Part shown: one piece after another, positions 9,916 through 19,165 of the stretch
Numbering within the stretch: the first letter of the stretch is position 1
How the letters are laid out: the number at the start of each line of letters is the position of its first letter
Assembly: GCF_041361465.1 (NCBI RefSeq)
Contig: NZ_JBGKAC010000002.1
Location: 1-64,000, forward strand
From: Halobaculum sp. MBLA0143
Lineage (GTDB): Archaea > Halobacteriota > Halobacteria > Halobacteriales > Haloferacaceae
Reading direction: 5' to 3'
Length of the DNA stretch: 64,000 nucleotides
Notes under the pieces: model-generated
Told to the model about the DNA's origin: nothing
The model's database searches: none
The model's input: only the letters and a program-made list of their open reading frames with translations
Program-made: the position numbers and the translations under genes

Positions 9916-10676
9916 CGACGGATCGTCCGTCCGTCCTCGTCCCGTTGCGAGTACTGGACGGCGAGTCGCTCCCAGACGGCGTCCCCGAGCTCCTGGCGGG
10001 CGCACACGTCGTCCTGTTGGGTTACCACGTCGTCCCGGAGCAGACCCCGCCCGGGCAGGCCCGCCTCCAGTTCGAGGAGCGCGCGCGAGCGCGGCTCGAC
10101 GAGTTCGAGGAGAGTCTCGGAGCCGCCGGCGCGACCGTCGAACGCCGTCTCGTGTTCACGGAGGACGGCCAACAGACGATCGACCGCACGGTCGAGGAAC
10201 ACGGCTGTCTGGCCGTGCTCGTGCCGAGCGCGACCCCGCCCGTTGAGGACGTGCTCGTGGCCGTCCGGGGCACTGTCGGTGTCGACCGACTCGCCCGCGT
10301 CGTCGCCGGCGTGTTCGGCGAGACCGACGCGAGAGTCACGCTGTACCACGTCGCCGACCCGGACGAGACCGACGCCGACGCCGAGGCCCTGCTCGACACT
10401 GTCACCGGTCGCTTGACCGCGCTCGGCGTCGACGACGGCCGTGTCTCGATCCGTGTCGAGCGCGAGCAGGACCCGATCGACGCTATCGCCGGCGCCACCG
10501 CCGAGTTCGACACCGTCGTGATGGGGGAGACCGACCCGTCGCTGGCGACGTTCGTGTTCGGCATGCCCGCCGAGCAGGTCGCCGAGCGGTTCCTCGGCCC
10601 GGTTCTGGTCGTGCAACGGGAGCACGAGGAGGCGACGGCGCCAGCCGACAGTGTAGACGACGAGACGGCAGAGTGA
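9912..10676 (+). CDS. UspA-like universal stress protein
   Basis: A 254-residue cytoplasmic protein of the universal stress family. Two Rossmann-like repeats are visible: residues 1-120 and 120-245, each beginning with a strand ([22 protein letters not shown]). The second repeat ends with the strand-turn region [15 protein letters not shown], resembling the nucleotide-binding loop but without a canonical G2xG9G(S/T) box. It overlaps the upstream APC permease by four bases and probably modulates it. The C-terminus is an acidic tail. Confidence 0.86.
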   Translation: MTTDRPSVLVPLRVLDGESLPDGVPELLAGAHVVLLGYHVVPEQTPPGQARLQFEERARARLDEFEESLGAAGATVERRLVFTEDGQQTIDRTVEEHGCLAVLVPSATPPVEDVLVAVRGTVGVDRLARVVAGVFGETDARVTLYHVADPDETDADAEALLDTVTGRLTALGVDDGRVSIRVEREQDPIDAIAGATAEFDTVVMGETDPSLATFVFGMPAEQVAERFLGPVLVVQREHEEATAPADSVDDETAE

Positions 10677-10866
10677 CGGAGAGACGAGCACCTGCCTGTC
10701 GAGGCGGGCGAGGAGTCGGGCAGAACTCGACGACGCCGAGTCGGCCGTGCCTCGGCGTGCGGGCCCGCCGTCGTTCCGACTGGCTCTCGGCTCCGATGGC
10801 CCCCCGCCGCGTGGGTTCACCCCCGGGCGGCGACGCACCAGGCCGCGGCGGGCGTCGGGGCTCGGG

Positions 10867-11178
10867 TCAGCGACCGTCTTCGTCGTCTCCGGCTCCACGG
10901 CCGCCGCCGTCACCCGGCGGTCGCTCCGAGAGTCGGTCGAACCGACGGCGTGCCCGTCGTTCGCGGGTCTCCGTCGCGTCCGAGTCGACCGTCACGTCGA
11001 CGACCGTCGCGTCCGCGACCCGGAGCGTGACGACGCTGTCGACTGCCGCGTCGTCCGGGAGTCGGTCGGTCGGGACGACGACCTCCCGACGGTCGCCGTC
11101 GTCGACAGCCACCTCGAACGCCGCGCGACCGTCCTCGACGCGGTCGAGGACGGCCGTGTGCTCGCCGTCCGGGATCAC
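10867..11178 (-). CDS. DUF3006-like protein
   Basis: A 103-residue acidic protein. The core (GEHTAVLDRVEDGRAAFEV followed by a strand-rich segment with VVVPTDRLPDDA) matches the DUF3006 pattern, a small beta domain often encoded next to ComEC-like metallo-beta-lactamase genes. The GTG at 11178 is chosen because it overlaps the stop of the upstream lactamase gene by four bases. The C-terminal 30 residues are an Arg/Gly/Asp-rich tail. The function is unknown, but translational coupling indicates a shared task with the secreted hydrolase. Confidence 0.72.
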   Translation of the reverse strand: MIPDGEHTAVLDRVEDGRAAFEVAVDDGDRREVVVPTDRLPDDAAVDSVVTLRVADATVVDVTVDSDATETRERRARRRFDRLSERPPGDGGGRGAGDDEDGR

Positions 11179-12680
11179 CCGTAGCGCTCCTCCAACACGA
11201 CCGTCCCGTCGGGGGCCGTCAGGGTAACTGTGTCTCCGTCGTTGTTCCACACCGGGGCGCTGGCGTCCCAGTAGCGGTCGCTCGCGGTGGCGTCACCCGC
11301 GCCGGTGTGGAGCGTCAGCGTCGCGCCCGGGTCGACGACCACGCCGTCCGCGAACGTGTGGGTGTGGCCGGCGGCGTCCGCGACGGTGTACCCGGAGAGC
11401 TCCACCGGCGCGTCGCCCACGTTCCGGAGGGTGACGTACTCGTCGTTCAGGTTCGTTCGGTCGTCGCCGGCTGCGTCCGCGTGGACCGTCTCCACGACGA
11501 GCGGGTGCCCGCCGTCGGCGACTGCGGTCCTCGGATCGTCGGCTGTCGCGTCGTCCGCCGGGGAGTCGCCGACGGGCGTCGTCTCACCCGCCGTCTCGGC
11601 GTCACGGGCAGTCGTCGCCGGCGCAGTCGTCACCGTGCCCGTGCCGCGAATCGTCACCCGCGACTGGACTGGGTCGTCACTGCCGACCGAGACGGGGTCG
11701 GCCGCGCGGAGTCGCTCGGGGTCGGTCGGCGCCGCCGCCTGGGTGGCGACGGTGACGCGCTCGCCGTCGCTCACGAACACGACGTCGCCGTGTGTCGCCG
11801 TCCAGAACGTCCGGAGCGAGCCGAGTCGAGCCAGCGTCTCCTCGTGTGGGTGGCCGTACCGGGAGTCGAAGGCGCTGGAGATCACGACCGCCCGCGGGTC
11901 GACTGCGTCCACTAAGGCGGCGCTCGTGGACGACCGACTGCCGTGGTGGCCGGCCTTCAACACCGTCGCGTTCAGTCGGTCGCCGTACCGCGACACCAAC
12001 TGCGTCTCCTGGTCGTCCTCGGCGTCGCCGGTGAACAGGAAGCTCGTCGCGCCGTACGTGAGCTTCAGGACGACGCTGTTCTCGTTTCTCGCCTCTCGCT
12101 CCAGGTACGGCTCCGGCGGGCCCAACACGTCGACGCCGACGCCCTCGAACGGGATCCGGTCGCCGGCTCGCGTCTCGTAGAGGGTGACGCCGTGACGCTC
12201 GACCGCGTCGAGGTACGACTCGTACGTCCGCGTGCTGGCGGGGACACCGGGGTCGTACACCGCACCGACACCGTCGGCGTCCGTCTCGTAGTAGTCGATC
12301 ACGGCCGCGTTCCCGCCGATGTGGTCGGCGTCGTTGTGCGACACGACGAGGTGGTCGATTCGGTCGACGCCGTGCGCGCGGAGGTACGACAGGACGTGCT
12401 CGCCGTCGTCGTCGTAGTGGCCGGTGTCGATCAACATCGTCTCGCCCGTCGGCCCGACGAGCAGTGTCGCCACCGACTGGCCGACGTTGAGGAAGTGAAC
12501 CTCTAATGTGCCGTTCGTCGCCGCCGTCGACGCGTCGGCAACGCCGGACGCGCCAGTCGTCGTCGCGTCGGCTGCGCCAGCGGTACCGGTCGTCTTCGGC
12601 GTGTCGACTGCCGTCCCGCCGCCGCCACAGCCGGCGAGCACGACGAGTACGACGACGGCCAGCGCGAGACTCGATCTCAT
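11175..12680 (-). CDS. secreted ComEC-like metallo-beta-lactamase lipoprotein with lamin-tail domain
   Basis: A 501-residue exported protein. The N-terminus has a hydrophobic signal with lipobox LAGC near residue 19. Residues about 55-310 form a metallo-beta-lactamase fold of the ComEC/Rec2 type: LIDTGHYDDDG, the metal motif SHNDADHIGG, and the later histidine in KAGHHGSRSS. The C-terminal 110 residues (DEYVTLRNVGDAPVELSGYT onward) match the lamin-tail (LTD) domain. A surface nuclease or phosphodiesterase is likely from the family. It has no ComEC channel, so transport of DNA is not implied. The start is the ATG at 12680 directly before the signal peptide. Confidence 0.88.
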   Translation of the reverse strand: MRSSLALAVVVLVVLAGCGGGGTAVDTPKTTGTAGAADATTTGASGVADASTAATNGTLEVHFLNVGQSVATLLVGPTGETMLIDTGHYDDDGEHVLSYLRAHGVDRIDHLVVSHNDADHIGGNAAVIDYYETDADGVGAVYDPGVPASTRTYESYLDAVERHGVTLYETRAGDRIPFEGVGVDVLGPPEPYLEREARNENSVVLKLTYGATSFLFTGDAEDDQETQLVSRYGDRLNATVLKAGHHGSRSSTSAALVDAVDPRAVVISSAFDSRYGHPHEETLARLGSLRTFWTATHGDVVFVSDGERVTVATQAAAPTDPERLRAADPVSVGSDDPVQSRVTIRGTGTVTTAPATTARDAETAGETTPVGDSPADDATADDPRTAVADGGHPLVVETVHADAAGDDRTNLNDEYVTLRNVGDAPVELSGYTVADAAGHTHTFADGVVVDPGATLTLHTGAGDATASDRYWDASAPVWNNDGDTVTLTAPDGTVVLEERYG

Positions 12681-12855
12681 GTAGTAGCTTTGACAAATAG
12701 GTGGACGGGCAAGGCTCTGTGGGTTCCGACAGCGCGCGGCGCGACGGCCTCCCGTGTGTCGTCTCTCGTACGCCGGCCTCTCTCGCGTCGGTCTCCCGTG
12801 TCCCACTGCCGCACAGCCAACTGTCCGTTATGACGCTGCGGAGCGTCGCCCCGGT

Positions 12856-13641
12856 ATGGTTCTGCCCGTGTCCGTCGAACTGGCGGTGACGGTCGCGCTC
12901 GTGGTCGGGGTCGCGGGCGCCGTCAACGGGGTCGCGGGGTTCGGGTTCGCCGTCGTCGGGACGACCGTGCTCGCGTCGGTGCTGGAGCCGGCGACCGCCG
13001 TCGCGTTCATGCTCGTCCCGATGGTCGCGGTGAACGTCGCGCTCGTCGGCGAACTCACCCGGCGAGAGCTCCGAACCTGTGGCGCTCGGTTCGGCCCGTT
13101 GCTCGTCGCCACGGTCGTCGGCACCGTCGCTGGGATGGCGGTGCTCGACCGGCTCCCGGCGGCGCCGCTGCGCGTCCTGCTCGGAGTCGTCTCGCTCGGC
13201 TTCGTGGCCACCGCCCAGCGAACGGTCCCGCTCCCGCCGCTGCCGGGGCCGACGGACGGCCGGCTCGCGGAGACCACCCCCGTGATGGCAGCCGTCGGGC
13301 TCGTCTCGGGCGTCCTGTTCGGCGCGACGAACGTCGGCGTCCAGCTCGTCGCGTTCGTCCGGAGCTTCGACCTCTCACACGGGTTGTTCGTCGGTGTCGT
13401 CGCGCTCGTGTTCCTCGGGATCAACGGCGTCCGTGTCGTCGCCGCCGGCGCGCTCGGACTGTACCCGGACGCGGCGTTCGCCCTCGCGTCGGTCGCGGCC
13501 GCGGTCCCCGCCGCCGCCGGCGTCGCGGTCGGGCGACGGCTCCGCGACCGCGTGGGCGAACGCCTCCGGCGCGGGGTCGTCCTCGGCCTGCTGACGGTCG
13601 TCGGCGTCCGGCTGCTCCTCGGCGGCGTGGGCGTCGTCTGA
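12856..13641 (+). CDS. TSUP (TauE/SafE) family membrane exporter
   Basis: A 261-residue membrane protein with about eight transmembrane helices in two repeats, each beginning with the family signature GxxNxxxGxG-like segment (AGAVNGVAGFGFAVVG; VSGVLFGATNVGVQLV). TSUP proteins move sulfonates, sulfite or other organic anions. The ATG at 12856 is taken because a promoter-like GTTATGAC lies about 29 bases upstream and the longer reading frame before it looks non-coding. It stands alone between the lactamase gene and sppA. Confidence 0.82.
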   Translation: MVLPVSVELAVTVALVVGVAGAVNGVAGFGFAVVGTTVLASVLEPATAVAFMLVPMVAVNVALVGELTRRELRTCGARFGPLLVATVVGTVAGMAVLDRLPAAPLRVLLGVVSLGFVATAQRTVPLPPLPGPTDGRLAETTPVMAAVGLVSGVLFGATNVGVQLVAFVRSFDLSHGLFVGVVALVFLGINGVRVVAAGALGLYPDAAFALASVAAAVPAAAGVAVGRRLRDRVGERLRRGVVLGLLTVVGVRLLLGGVGVV

Positions 13642-13740
13642 TCTGCACCGTCTCGGCACGCAGGTGGTGCTCGGGTCGACGAGCCTTCGTCGCTGGCTCC
13701 GACACGGGAACTTATCTGCCGGCAGGCCGAGGCCAGCGGT

Positions 13741-14734
13741 GTGACAGAGAGGTTCCAACTGCTGGCACGGATCGGACTCGGCGTGGCCGCGGTCGTGCTC
13801 GCGGCGACGCTGGGGTACCTGGCGTTCGTGTGGTTCCCCGACAGCCCGACGGAACTCGTCGGTGTCCTGTTGACACTGGGCGTGGCGGTCGCGGCGCTCC
13901 GGATCGGCTCGTCGCTGGCAGACTCCGCGTTCCCGGCGTACAACACGGTCGAGGTGGCAGTCGAGGGACCGATCAGCCGCGACCCGAGTGGGGTCGGTCC
14001 GACGAGCGGCGGTGTGCCGGCCGACGACGTGGTCGACCAGATCGAACGCGCGGACGACGACGACGCCGCGGAGGCGCTCGTGGTGAAGCTGAACACGCCG
14101 GGGGGGGGAGGTGGTGCCCAGCGACGACATCCGGAACGCTATCGCGTCGTTCGACGGCCCGACGGTCGCGTACACGACGGACCTGTGTGCCTCCGGCGGG
14201 ATGTGGATCGCCTCCGGCTGTGACGAGCTCTGGGCGCGAGACGCCTCACAGGTGGGCTCCATCGGCGTGATCGGGCTGCGCCCCAACCTGAGCGAGTTCC
14301 TCCAGGAACGAGGGATCAGGTTCGAGTCGATCGCCGCCGGCGAGTACAAGGACGCCGGCCAGCCGGTGACGGAGTTCACCGACGAGGACCTGGAGTACCT
14401 CCAGGGGCTGACGGACGGCTTCTACGACCGGTTCGTCGACCGGGTCGCCGAGGGGATGGATCTCGACCCGGAGCTCGTCCGGGAGACGGAAGCGCGAGTG
14501 TACCTCGGCGACGAGGCCGCCGAGATCGGACTCGTCGACGCGGTGGGTGACCGGGACGCGGTCGACGACCGGGTCGCCGAACTGCTGGGTGAGGAACCGA
14601 CGACGACGGAGTTCACCCCGACGCGGGGGCTGCGCGAACGGATCGGGATGGGCAGCCGACGCGTCGCGTACAGCTTCGGCGCGGGCGTCGCCGACCGACT
14701 GTCGCCGGACGACGAGGTGCGATTCCGGCTGTGA
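13741..14734 (+). pseudogene. sppA: signal peptide peptidase SppA, interrupted by a frameshift in a nine-G run
   Basis: Two overlapping frames together give a complete 330-residue S49 peptidase. The first half (13741 to about 14110) has two membrane helices and the SppA strand LVVKLNTPGG. The second half (from about 14111) continues with VVPSDDIRNAIASF, the catalytic serine in CASGGMWIAS and the catalytic lysine in AGEYKDAGQP. The break is at a run of nine G (14100-14108); eight G would restore a single frame, and 994 minus 1 is divisible by three. A sequencing error, a true inactivation or phase variation would all look like this. SppA degrades signal peptides left in the membrane after export. 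Confidence 0.85.
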
Positions 14735-15181
14735 GCCGTCGGCGTCTCGACGGCCCCCGAGAGGGCGACCTCGATCGGGACGACGGTGTAGCCCAGTGTG
14801 GTTCCGAGGTTACCGCGAACGACGGCGAGACTCCGGCGGACGGCGTCGCCGGCGGACAGCCCGTCCAGGCTATGGCGCGTGGGGAGGAGCCGACCGCCAC
14901 GACCGGGAACGTCGACAGGAGCGCGCACGGGGAGCCGACGACGAAGGAGGCGGTGAACGCGGCCGGGCCGCTCGTGACCGCGAGCGTCCAGACCGTGACG
15001 GGAGTCGAGACGTCACAAATCCGAAGGGGTCGACGATACCGACCACGACGCCGACCGCCAACCACCTGCCCGAACTCGATTCCTTCTCGGACCTGACTGG
15101 TGGGGACTGTTCGATGTCGGCCACCCCGAAGCTGACCGGGAGAGGAGAGAGACCTGTACGCATCCTCGGGTCAGGACGCAC
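14735..15181 (-). pseudogene. probable remnant of a haloarchaeal multi-helix membrane protein
   Basis: No intact gene is evident in this 600-base interval. On the minus strand, protein-like fragments appear in three successive frames: WLAVGVVVGIVDPFG (frame of 15181), PAAFTASFVVGSP (frame of 15065) and DAVRRSLAVVRGNLGTTLGY (frame of 14928). The last resembles the repeated motif of DUF4013/DUF7847-type membrane proteins. The order is consistent with one gene that has suffered several indels. A plus-strand frame from 14731 is also open but is basic at its end and unconvincing. The remaining part (15182-15332) holds the promoter of the next gene, with AT-rich CAAATAAAT at 15305-15313. Confidence 0.35.
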
Positions 15182-15332
15182 GACAGAACCCGGAAGCGTT
15201 CTGTATCCCGGACTCGGAGATCGGGCAGACGGCAGACGACGAGGTCGTGTTCTCTGCCGCCGCAGACCCCACCTTCCGCCCTACTGTCTATCGACCAGAA
15301 AATTCAAATAAATCAGATACCGATCTAACGTT

Positions 15333-16684
15333 GTGGGACCAAGGAGGCGATTCCTCGGGGCGATAGCGGCTGCCGGCATCGGATCACTGGCCGGCTGTAG
15401 CGGTGCGGCAACCACTGACTCGACGACCGACTCGGCGGACGAACGCGGGTGGCCGTCGGTGTTCCACGATGGCCGGAACACCAATCACAACCCGCACGCG
15501 ACACCGCCCGCGAGCGAGCCGCAGGCTGCCTGGCGGGTGTCCGACCACCCGCCGATCGGGGACGCTGCTCAGATACGTGTTCTCGACGCGGTTCCGCGAC
15601 CCGTCGTGGCCGACGGTCGGCTCTACCTCGGTGGTCGAGGGATCGCCTGCTACGAGGCGGAGACTGGCGATCGACAGTGGCGACGCGAGTACGACGGTCG
15701 ATACGTCGTCGGCCTCGCAGTCGCAGGCGGCCGACTGCACGTCGTCGAGCGAGAGGTGGCCGACTCGGGATCGGACCCACGAGGACACCTGTCCGTCGTC
15801 GACACCTCGACTGGACAGCTCACACACAGGACAGACTGTCGGAGACGGCCGTCGACGCCCGTCACAGACGGCGACGCTGTCGTCGTCCCCAGTGGGGTCA
15901 CGTCGGGTTCGACACCACCGGGACTCGACGCTGGGGGCTCACCCAGGACAGTAGTATCCACCCGTACCCCGCCTCCACCCCCGCACTCACCAGAGATTCA
16001 CTGTACCTTCCACTCCCAGTTCGGTTCGGGGGCTACGACGAACAGTTCGATCTGCTCGATATTCTCCGTCGGACCCCAGGAGAGCGGTGGGGGTTCGACC
16101 TCGGGAACAGACAGCGACTGCGTCCGCCGACTGCTGTCGCCGACGGTGTCCTCGTTCCGGTCTGGCAGCAGTCGTCTCCGTCTGTCGAGAGGGAGCCGAC
16201 GGTACAGCCGGGAGTTCACGCCTTCGACCGCGATGGCACCCACCGGTGGCGGCTCTCGTTCCCGACGGCGTGGACGGACGGCAGCCCCGCCGAGTCGGAG
16301 TCGGATTACCTCGTGTCGACACCGGCTGTCAGTGACGGTGTCGGCTACGTTCTCAGTTCGTCGACACACAGCGTCGAGGGGTCGTCGGCAGTTCAGACGA
16401 TACTTCAGGCGTTCGATATCACCAGTGGCACGGAACAGTGGCGTGCCTCGCTTCCTGGCTCCGGTAGATCCACAGTCTCACCGATCGTCGCCGGGGGTCG
16501 CGTCTACGCTGTGCTCAACAACACCCGACGAGACGAACGGCGGAGCCGACTCGTCGCACACGACCAGAGTGGTGAACGGCTGTGGCACCTCGACCTCCCG
16601 AGGCTAACCTTCCACCTCGCTGCTGTCGGCGACCTACTGTACGTCACGCACCGTGACGGGGTGGTGGCGTACAGCGCGACGTAG
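15333..16684 (+). pseudogene. PQQ-like beta-propeller lipoprotein with a frameshift
   Basis: The N-terminal part starts with GTG and a Tat-type signal RRRFLGA followed by lipobox LAGC. It continues through propeller repeats with the typical blade motif (RLYLGGRGIACYEAETGDRQ). Near 15895-15910 the frame is lost; the second frame picks up at GFDTTGTRRWGL and runs to 16684 with more blades (VADGVLVPVWQ; DITSGTEQWRASLPG; LVAHDQSGERLWHLD). One missing base restores about 450 residues in a single frame (1352 plus 1 is divisible by three). The intact protein would be an extracellular PQQ-repeat scaffold. It may be a sequencing error, but it lies in a stretch with other broken genes. Confidence 0.82.
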
Positions 16685-16689
16685 GTGTC

Positions 16690-16880
16690 AGAGAGACGTG
16701 GCGACGAGGGTCGCGCCGGTGGTGTTCGTGATCGAATCCACAACCGTGCCGACCCTGTGCGTCCGGAGTGTGAGGTCGTGTCAGAACGGATTGAACAGGG
16801 GCCACACACTTCGAATCCGGCGCCGACGGCGAAGACCCTGACAACGAGTACGCCTCGCAGGCCACCGACGCCGTCACACA
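16690..16880 (-). pseudogene. degraded copy of the membrane gene at 18454-19059
   Basis: Bases 16720-16850 align by eye with 18580-18715, roughly three quarters identical, with matching blocks such as GTCCGGAG and CAGAACG in the same order and spacing. In protein terms the fragment keeps FAVGAGFEV where the intact gene has FAIGSGFEV, after which the reading is scrambled. Only the C-terminal third is recognisable. The rest of the 16685-17083 gap holds an AT-rich stretch with an inverted repeat TTACTTT/AAAGTAA (16945-16971) and the TATA box of the next gene. Confidence 0.6.
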
Positions 16881-17051
16881 TCGAGAGTGCCGAAACGAAC
16901 CCGAGACGACGAACCTCGAGTCGACACTCGTTCTTCTGACAAAATTACTTTCTTTATATGTTACAAAGTAACTGGTGTGGTGAGGATTCACCACCAGTGC
17001 GGGCTCCTCCGCCGGCGTCTCTCACCACGCTCCGACACGCGACTGGAAGGC

Positions 17052-17057
17052 TTATAC
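17052..17057 (+). promoter_or_regulatory. TATA box for 17084
   Basis: The sequence CTTATACC lies 27-33 bases before the ATG at 17084, the normal distance for a leaderless haloarchaeal transcript. It supports the internal ATG over the longer upstream frame. Confidence 0.6.
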
Positions 17058-17083
17058 CGTACGAGACAGACGCCTCCGACGGA

Positions 17084-18418
17084 ATGGTCCCCGACCCTCC
17101 CACGACCAGTAGGCGACGGCTCCTCGCAGGGTTCGGCGGCGGGGTGGCGGCGCTCGTCGGCGGCACGGTCGCGCTCGGCGCGACGGAACCGACGGCGCTG
17201 CCCGACCGGCTGACCGACGCGGCGACGGTCCACTACCCGGAGCCACCGGAGACGGCGACGCTGTGGCGTCCGACCGTCACCGAGGCGCACGCCCGGGAGG
17301 CGGTCGAACTGCTGGCGGAGACGAGCGAGCGCGCCGACGAGCTGTGGCCGCGCGTCGACGTGGACGAGCCGACGATCCTCGGCCCGCCCGTCGCCGGCGG
17401 GTGGCTGGAGACGGCCCGCGAACACCTCCGCGAGGAAGACTACCCCCGGGCGGTGTTCGACGCGATCTACGGCATCCAGTTCGCCGGCGAGAGCCTGGGG
17501 TTCGCCCGGGGGAAGCTGGATCGGGTCGGCTGGCAGGCGCTCGCGGATCGGGCGACGAGCCTCCAAGAGCGCGCTCGGGCGGTTACGACCGCCCTCCAGC
17601 CGTACCCGACGACCGTCCCGCGGCGTGATCTGGCGTGGTACGCTCGGATCGAGCAGGCGGCACAGGTCGCCGGTACGAAGGCGACGCGGGCGGTGCCGGA
17701 GCCCGACCGGCAGAGTGAGGACCCGGATCCCGATGCCCTCGGCGAGGCGACGGCGACGCTACTCCAGGCCCGGCTCTACGTTCGGGAGGCGGAACGCTTC
17801 CGCGAGCTCCTGTCCGCGAGGGTCGACGGCGAGACGACGCCGTTCCGCGACCGGCTGGCTGCCGTCGTGGAACGGTTCCGGAGTGACCTCGCGGAGTACC
17901 CCGGCCGCGACGCGGTGATGGAACGGTACTTCGACCGCGACGCCGACGAGTACGGCCCCTGGGAGTTCGCTCACTCCCGGCTGGCACGGTGGTGCTTCGA
18001 CTCGTCTCGTTCGCTGTCCGTGCCGTGGGAGACGACGATCGACGAGGAGCTGTTGGCGCTGCGAGCGGTCGCGCTGTCGATCGGGCTGGCGCGACGGCGC
18101 GCCCACGGTCGTGTCGTCGACCGACTCGTCGTCGAGCCGGACGACACCGGCTTCGACTCCGGCCACACGCTCGCGGCGAAGCGGCGCGCCCAGTCGACGT
18201 ACCGCTCCGTCGTCGGCAGTGACCCGTCGCCGTTGCTCGTCGCACAGATCGGTCGCGCGGTGGAGGACATACAGGTCGCGGAGGTGCGTCCCGGTGACCC
18301 GGACGACGACAGACCGGCGTGGCGTCGCCGGCTGAAGCCGTACCTGTACGCACTGTTGGGCCGGGCGAAACTGCAGGTGTTCCCGCCGCTCCGGGACGCG
18401 ATCCTCGGCCGCGAGTGA
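17084..18418 (+). CDS. Tat-exported protein of unknown function
   Basis: A 444-residue protein with a Tat-like signal (SRRRLLAGFGGGVAALVGG, residues 8-26). The mature part is almost entirely helical with many Arg/Glu pairs and no metal or catalytic motif that I recognise. The repeated AR..A.V.RL pattern suggests a helical-bundle or TPR-like fold. Family members appear to be confined to haloarchaea, from memory. It stands alone with its own promoter and is convergent with the following membrane gene. Confidence 0.7.
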   Translation: MVPDPPTTSRRRLLAGFGGGVAALVGGTVALGATEPTALPDRLTDAATVHYPEPPETATLWRPTVTEAHAREAVELLAETSERADELWPRVDVDEPTILGPPVAGGWLETAREHLREEDYPRAVFDAIYGIQFAGESLGFARGKLDRVGWQALADRATSLQERARAVTTALQPYPTTVPRRDLAWYARIEQAAQVAGTKATRAVPEPDRQSEDPDPDALGEATATLLQARLYVREAERFRELLSARVDGETTPFRDRLAAVVERFRSDLAEYPGRDAVMERYFDRDADEYGPWEFAHSRLARWCFDSSRSLSVPWETTIDEELLALRAVALSIGLARRRAHGRVVDRLVVEPDDTGFDSGHTLAAKRRAQSTYRSVVGSDPSPLLVAQIGRAVEDIQVAEVRPGDPDDDRPAWRRRLKPYLYALLGRAKLQVFPPLRDAILGRE

Positions 18419-18453
18419 CTCCGGCGTGGGCGAGACGACCCGGACGCCGCAGT

Positions 18454-19059
18454 TCAGGTGTCGACCGACTCGTCGGGGTCACGAGGATCGATCTGTCGCT
18501 CGTCGTCGGTGACCGACTCGTCGGAGTCGCCCACGCCGGCCGACTCGACTACCGAGACCGTGGCGGCGACGAGTGTCGCGCCGCTGGTGTTCACGGCTAG
18601 GTCCACGACCGTGTCGACGGCGTACGTCCGGAGCGTGAGATCGTACCAGAACGACTTGAACAGGAACTCGTACACTTCGAAGCCGGAACCGATGGCGAAC
18701 ACGGACGGCACGACCCACCAGACGGATCCGACGGGGACCTCTCGTCCACGGTGTGTCAGGTACGCGAGCCCGGCGACGCCGATTCCGCCGAGGCTGTGAG
18801 TGAGGAGGTCCCACCACGCGATGGTGTGGTACAGCTCCGCCCGGATACCGACGAAGTGACAGACGGAGACAGTGACTGCGACGACGCCGAACACGATCCA
18901 CCCTGCCGTCGTCTCACCGGTCCGGAGGTCCGCCACGAGCCGACGGACGAACCGGAGGAGCCACCGGTGTGGGTCGCCGGGGAACCCCGGAGTCGCGGCT
19001 GCGACCCGGGTGCCGGCGACGGCCAACACGAGCGACGCGACACCGACTGTCGCTCGCAT
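18454..19059 (-). CDS. small membrane protein resembling YjdF/DUF2238
   Basis: A 201-residue membrane protein with about five transmembrane helices. The central WWDLLTHSLGGIGVAGLAY and FAIGSGFEVYEFLFKSFW recall the DUF2238/YjdF pattern, in which polar residues (Asp, His, Glu) sit inside membrane helices. The acidic C-terminal tail is cytoplasmic by charge. The ATG at 19059 is chosen because the first helix begins there. A degraded second copy lies 1.7 kb downstream at 16690-16880, so the gene was once duplicated. Function is unknown. Confidence 0.66.
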   Translation of the reverse strand: MRATVGVASLVLAVAGTRVAAATPGFPGDPHRWLLRFVRRLVADLRTGETTAGWIVFGVVAVTVSVCHFVGIRAELYHTIAWWDLLTHSLGGIGVAGLAYLTHRGREVPVGSVWWVVPSVFAIGSGFEVYEFLFKSFWYDLTLRTYAVDTVVDLAVNTSGATLVAATVSVVESAGVGDSDESVTDDERQIDPRDPDESVDT

Positions 19060-19165
19060 CGAGAGGTGTGGCAACGTCACGTTTCTCTGAAACCCGAACG
19101 GGTGTAAAGACCTTGTGTCATATGTCGCCGTCCGTGACAGTGCGGCGGTGACCGGTACCGATGGG

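Noticed and set aside
14100-14108. Programmed ribosomal frameshifting in sppA
   Set aside because: SppA is not known to use frameshifting and no stimulatory structure is evident. An indel is simpler.
14731-15096. Plus-strand frame after sppA
   Set aside because: Composition is uneven and ends in arginine-rich sequence; the minus-strand fragments read more like a (broken) membrane protein.
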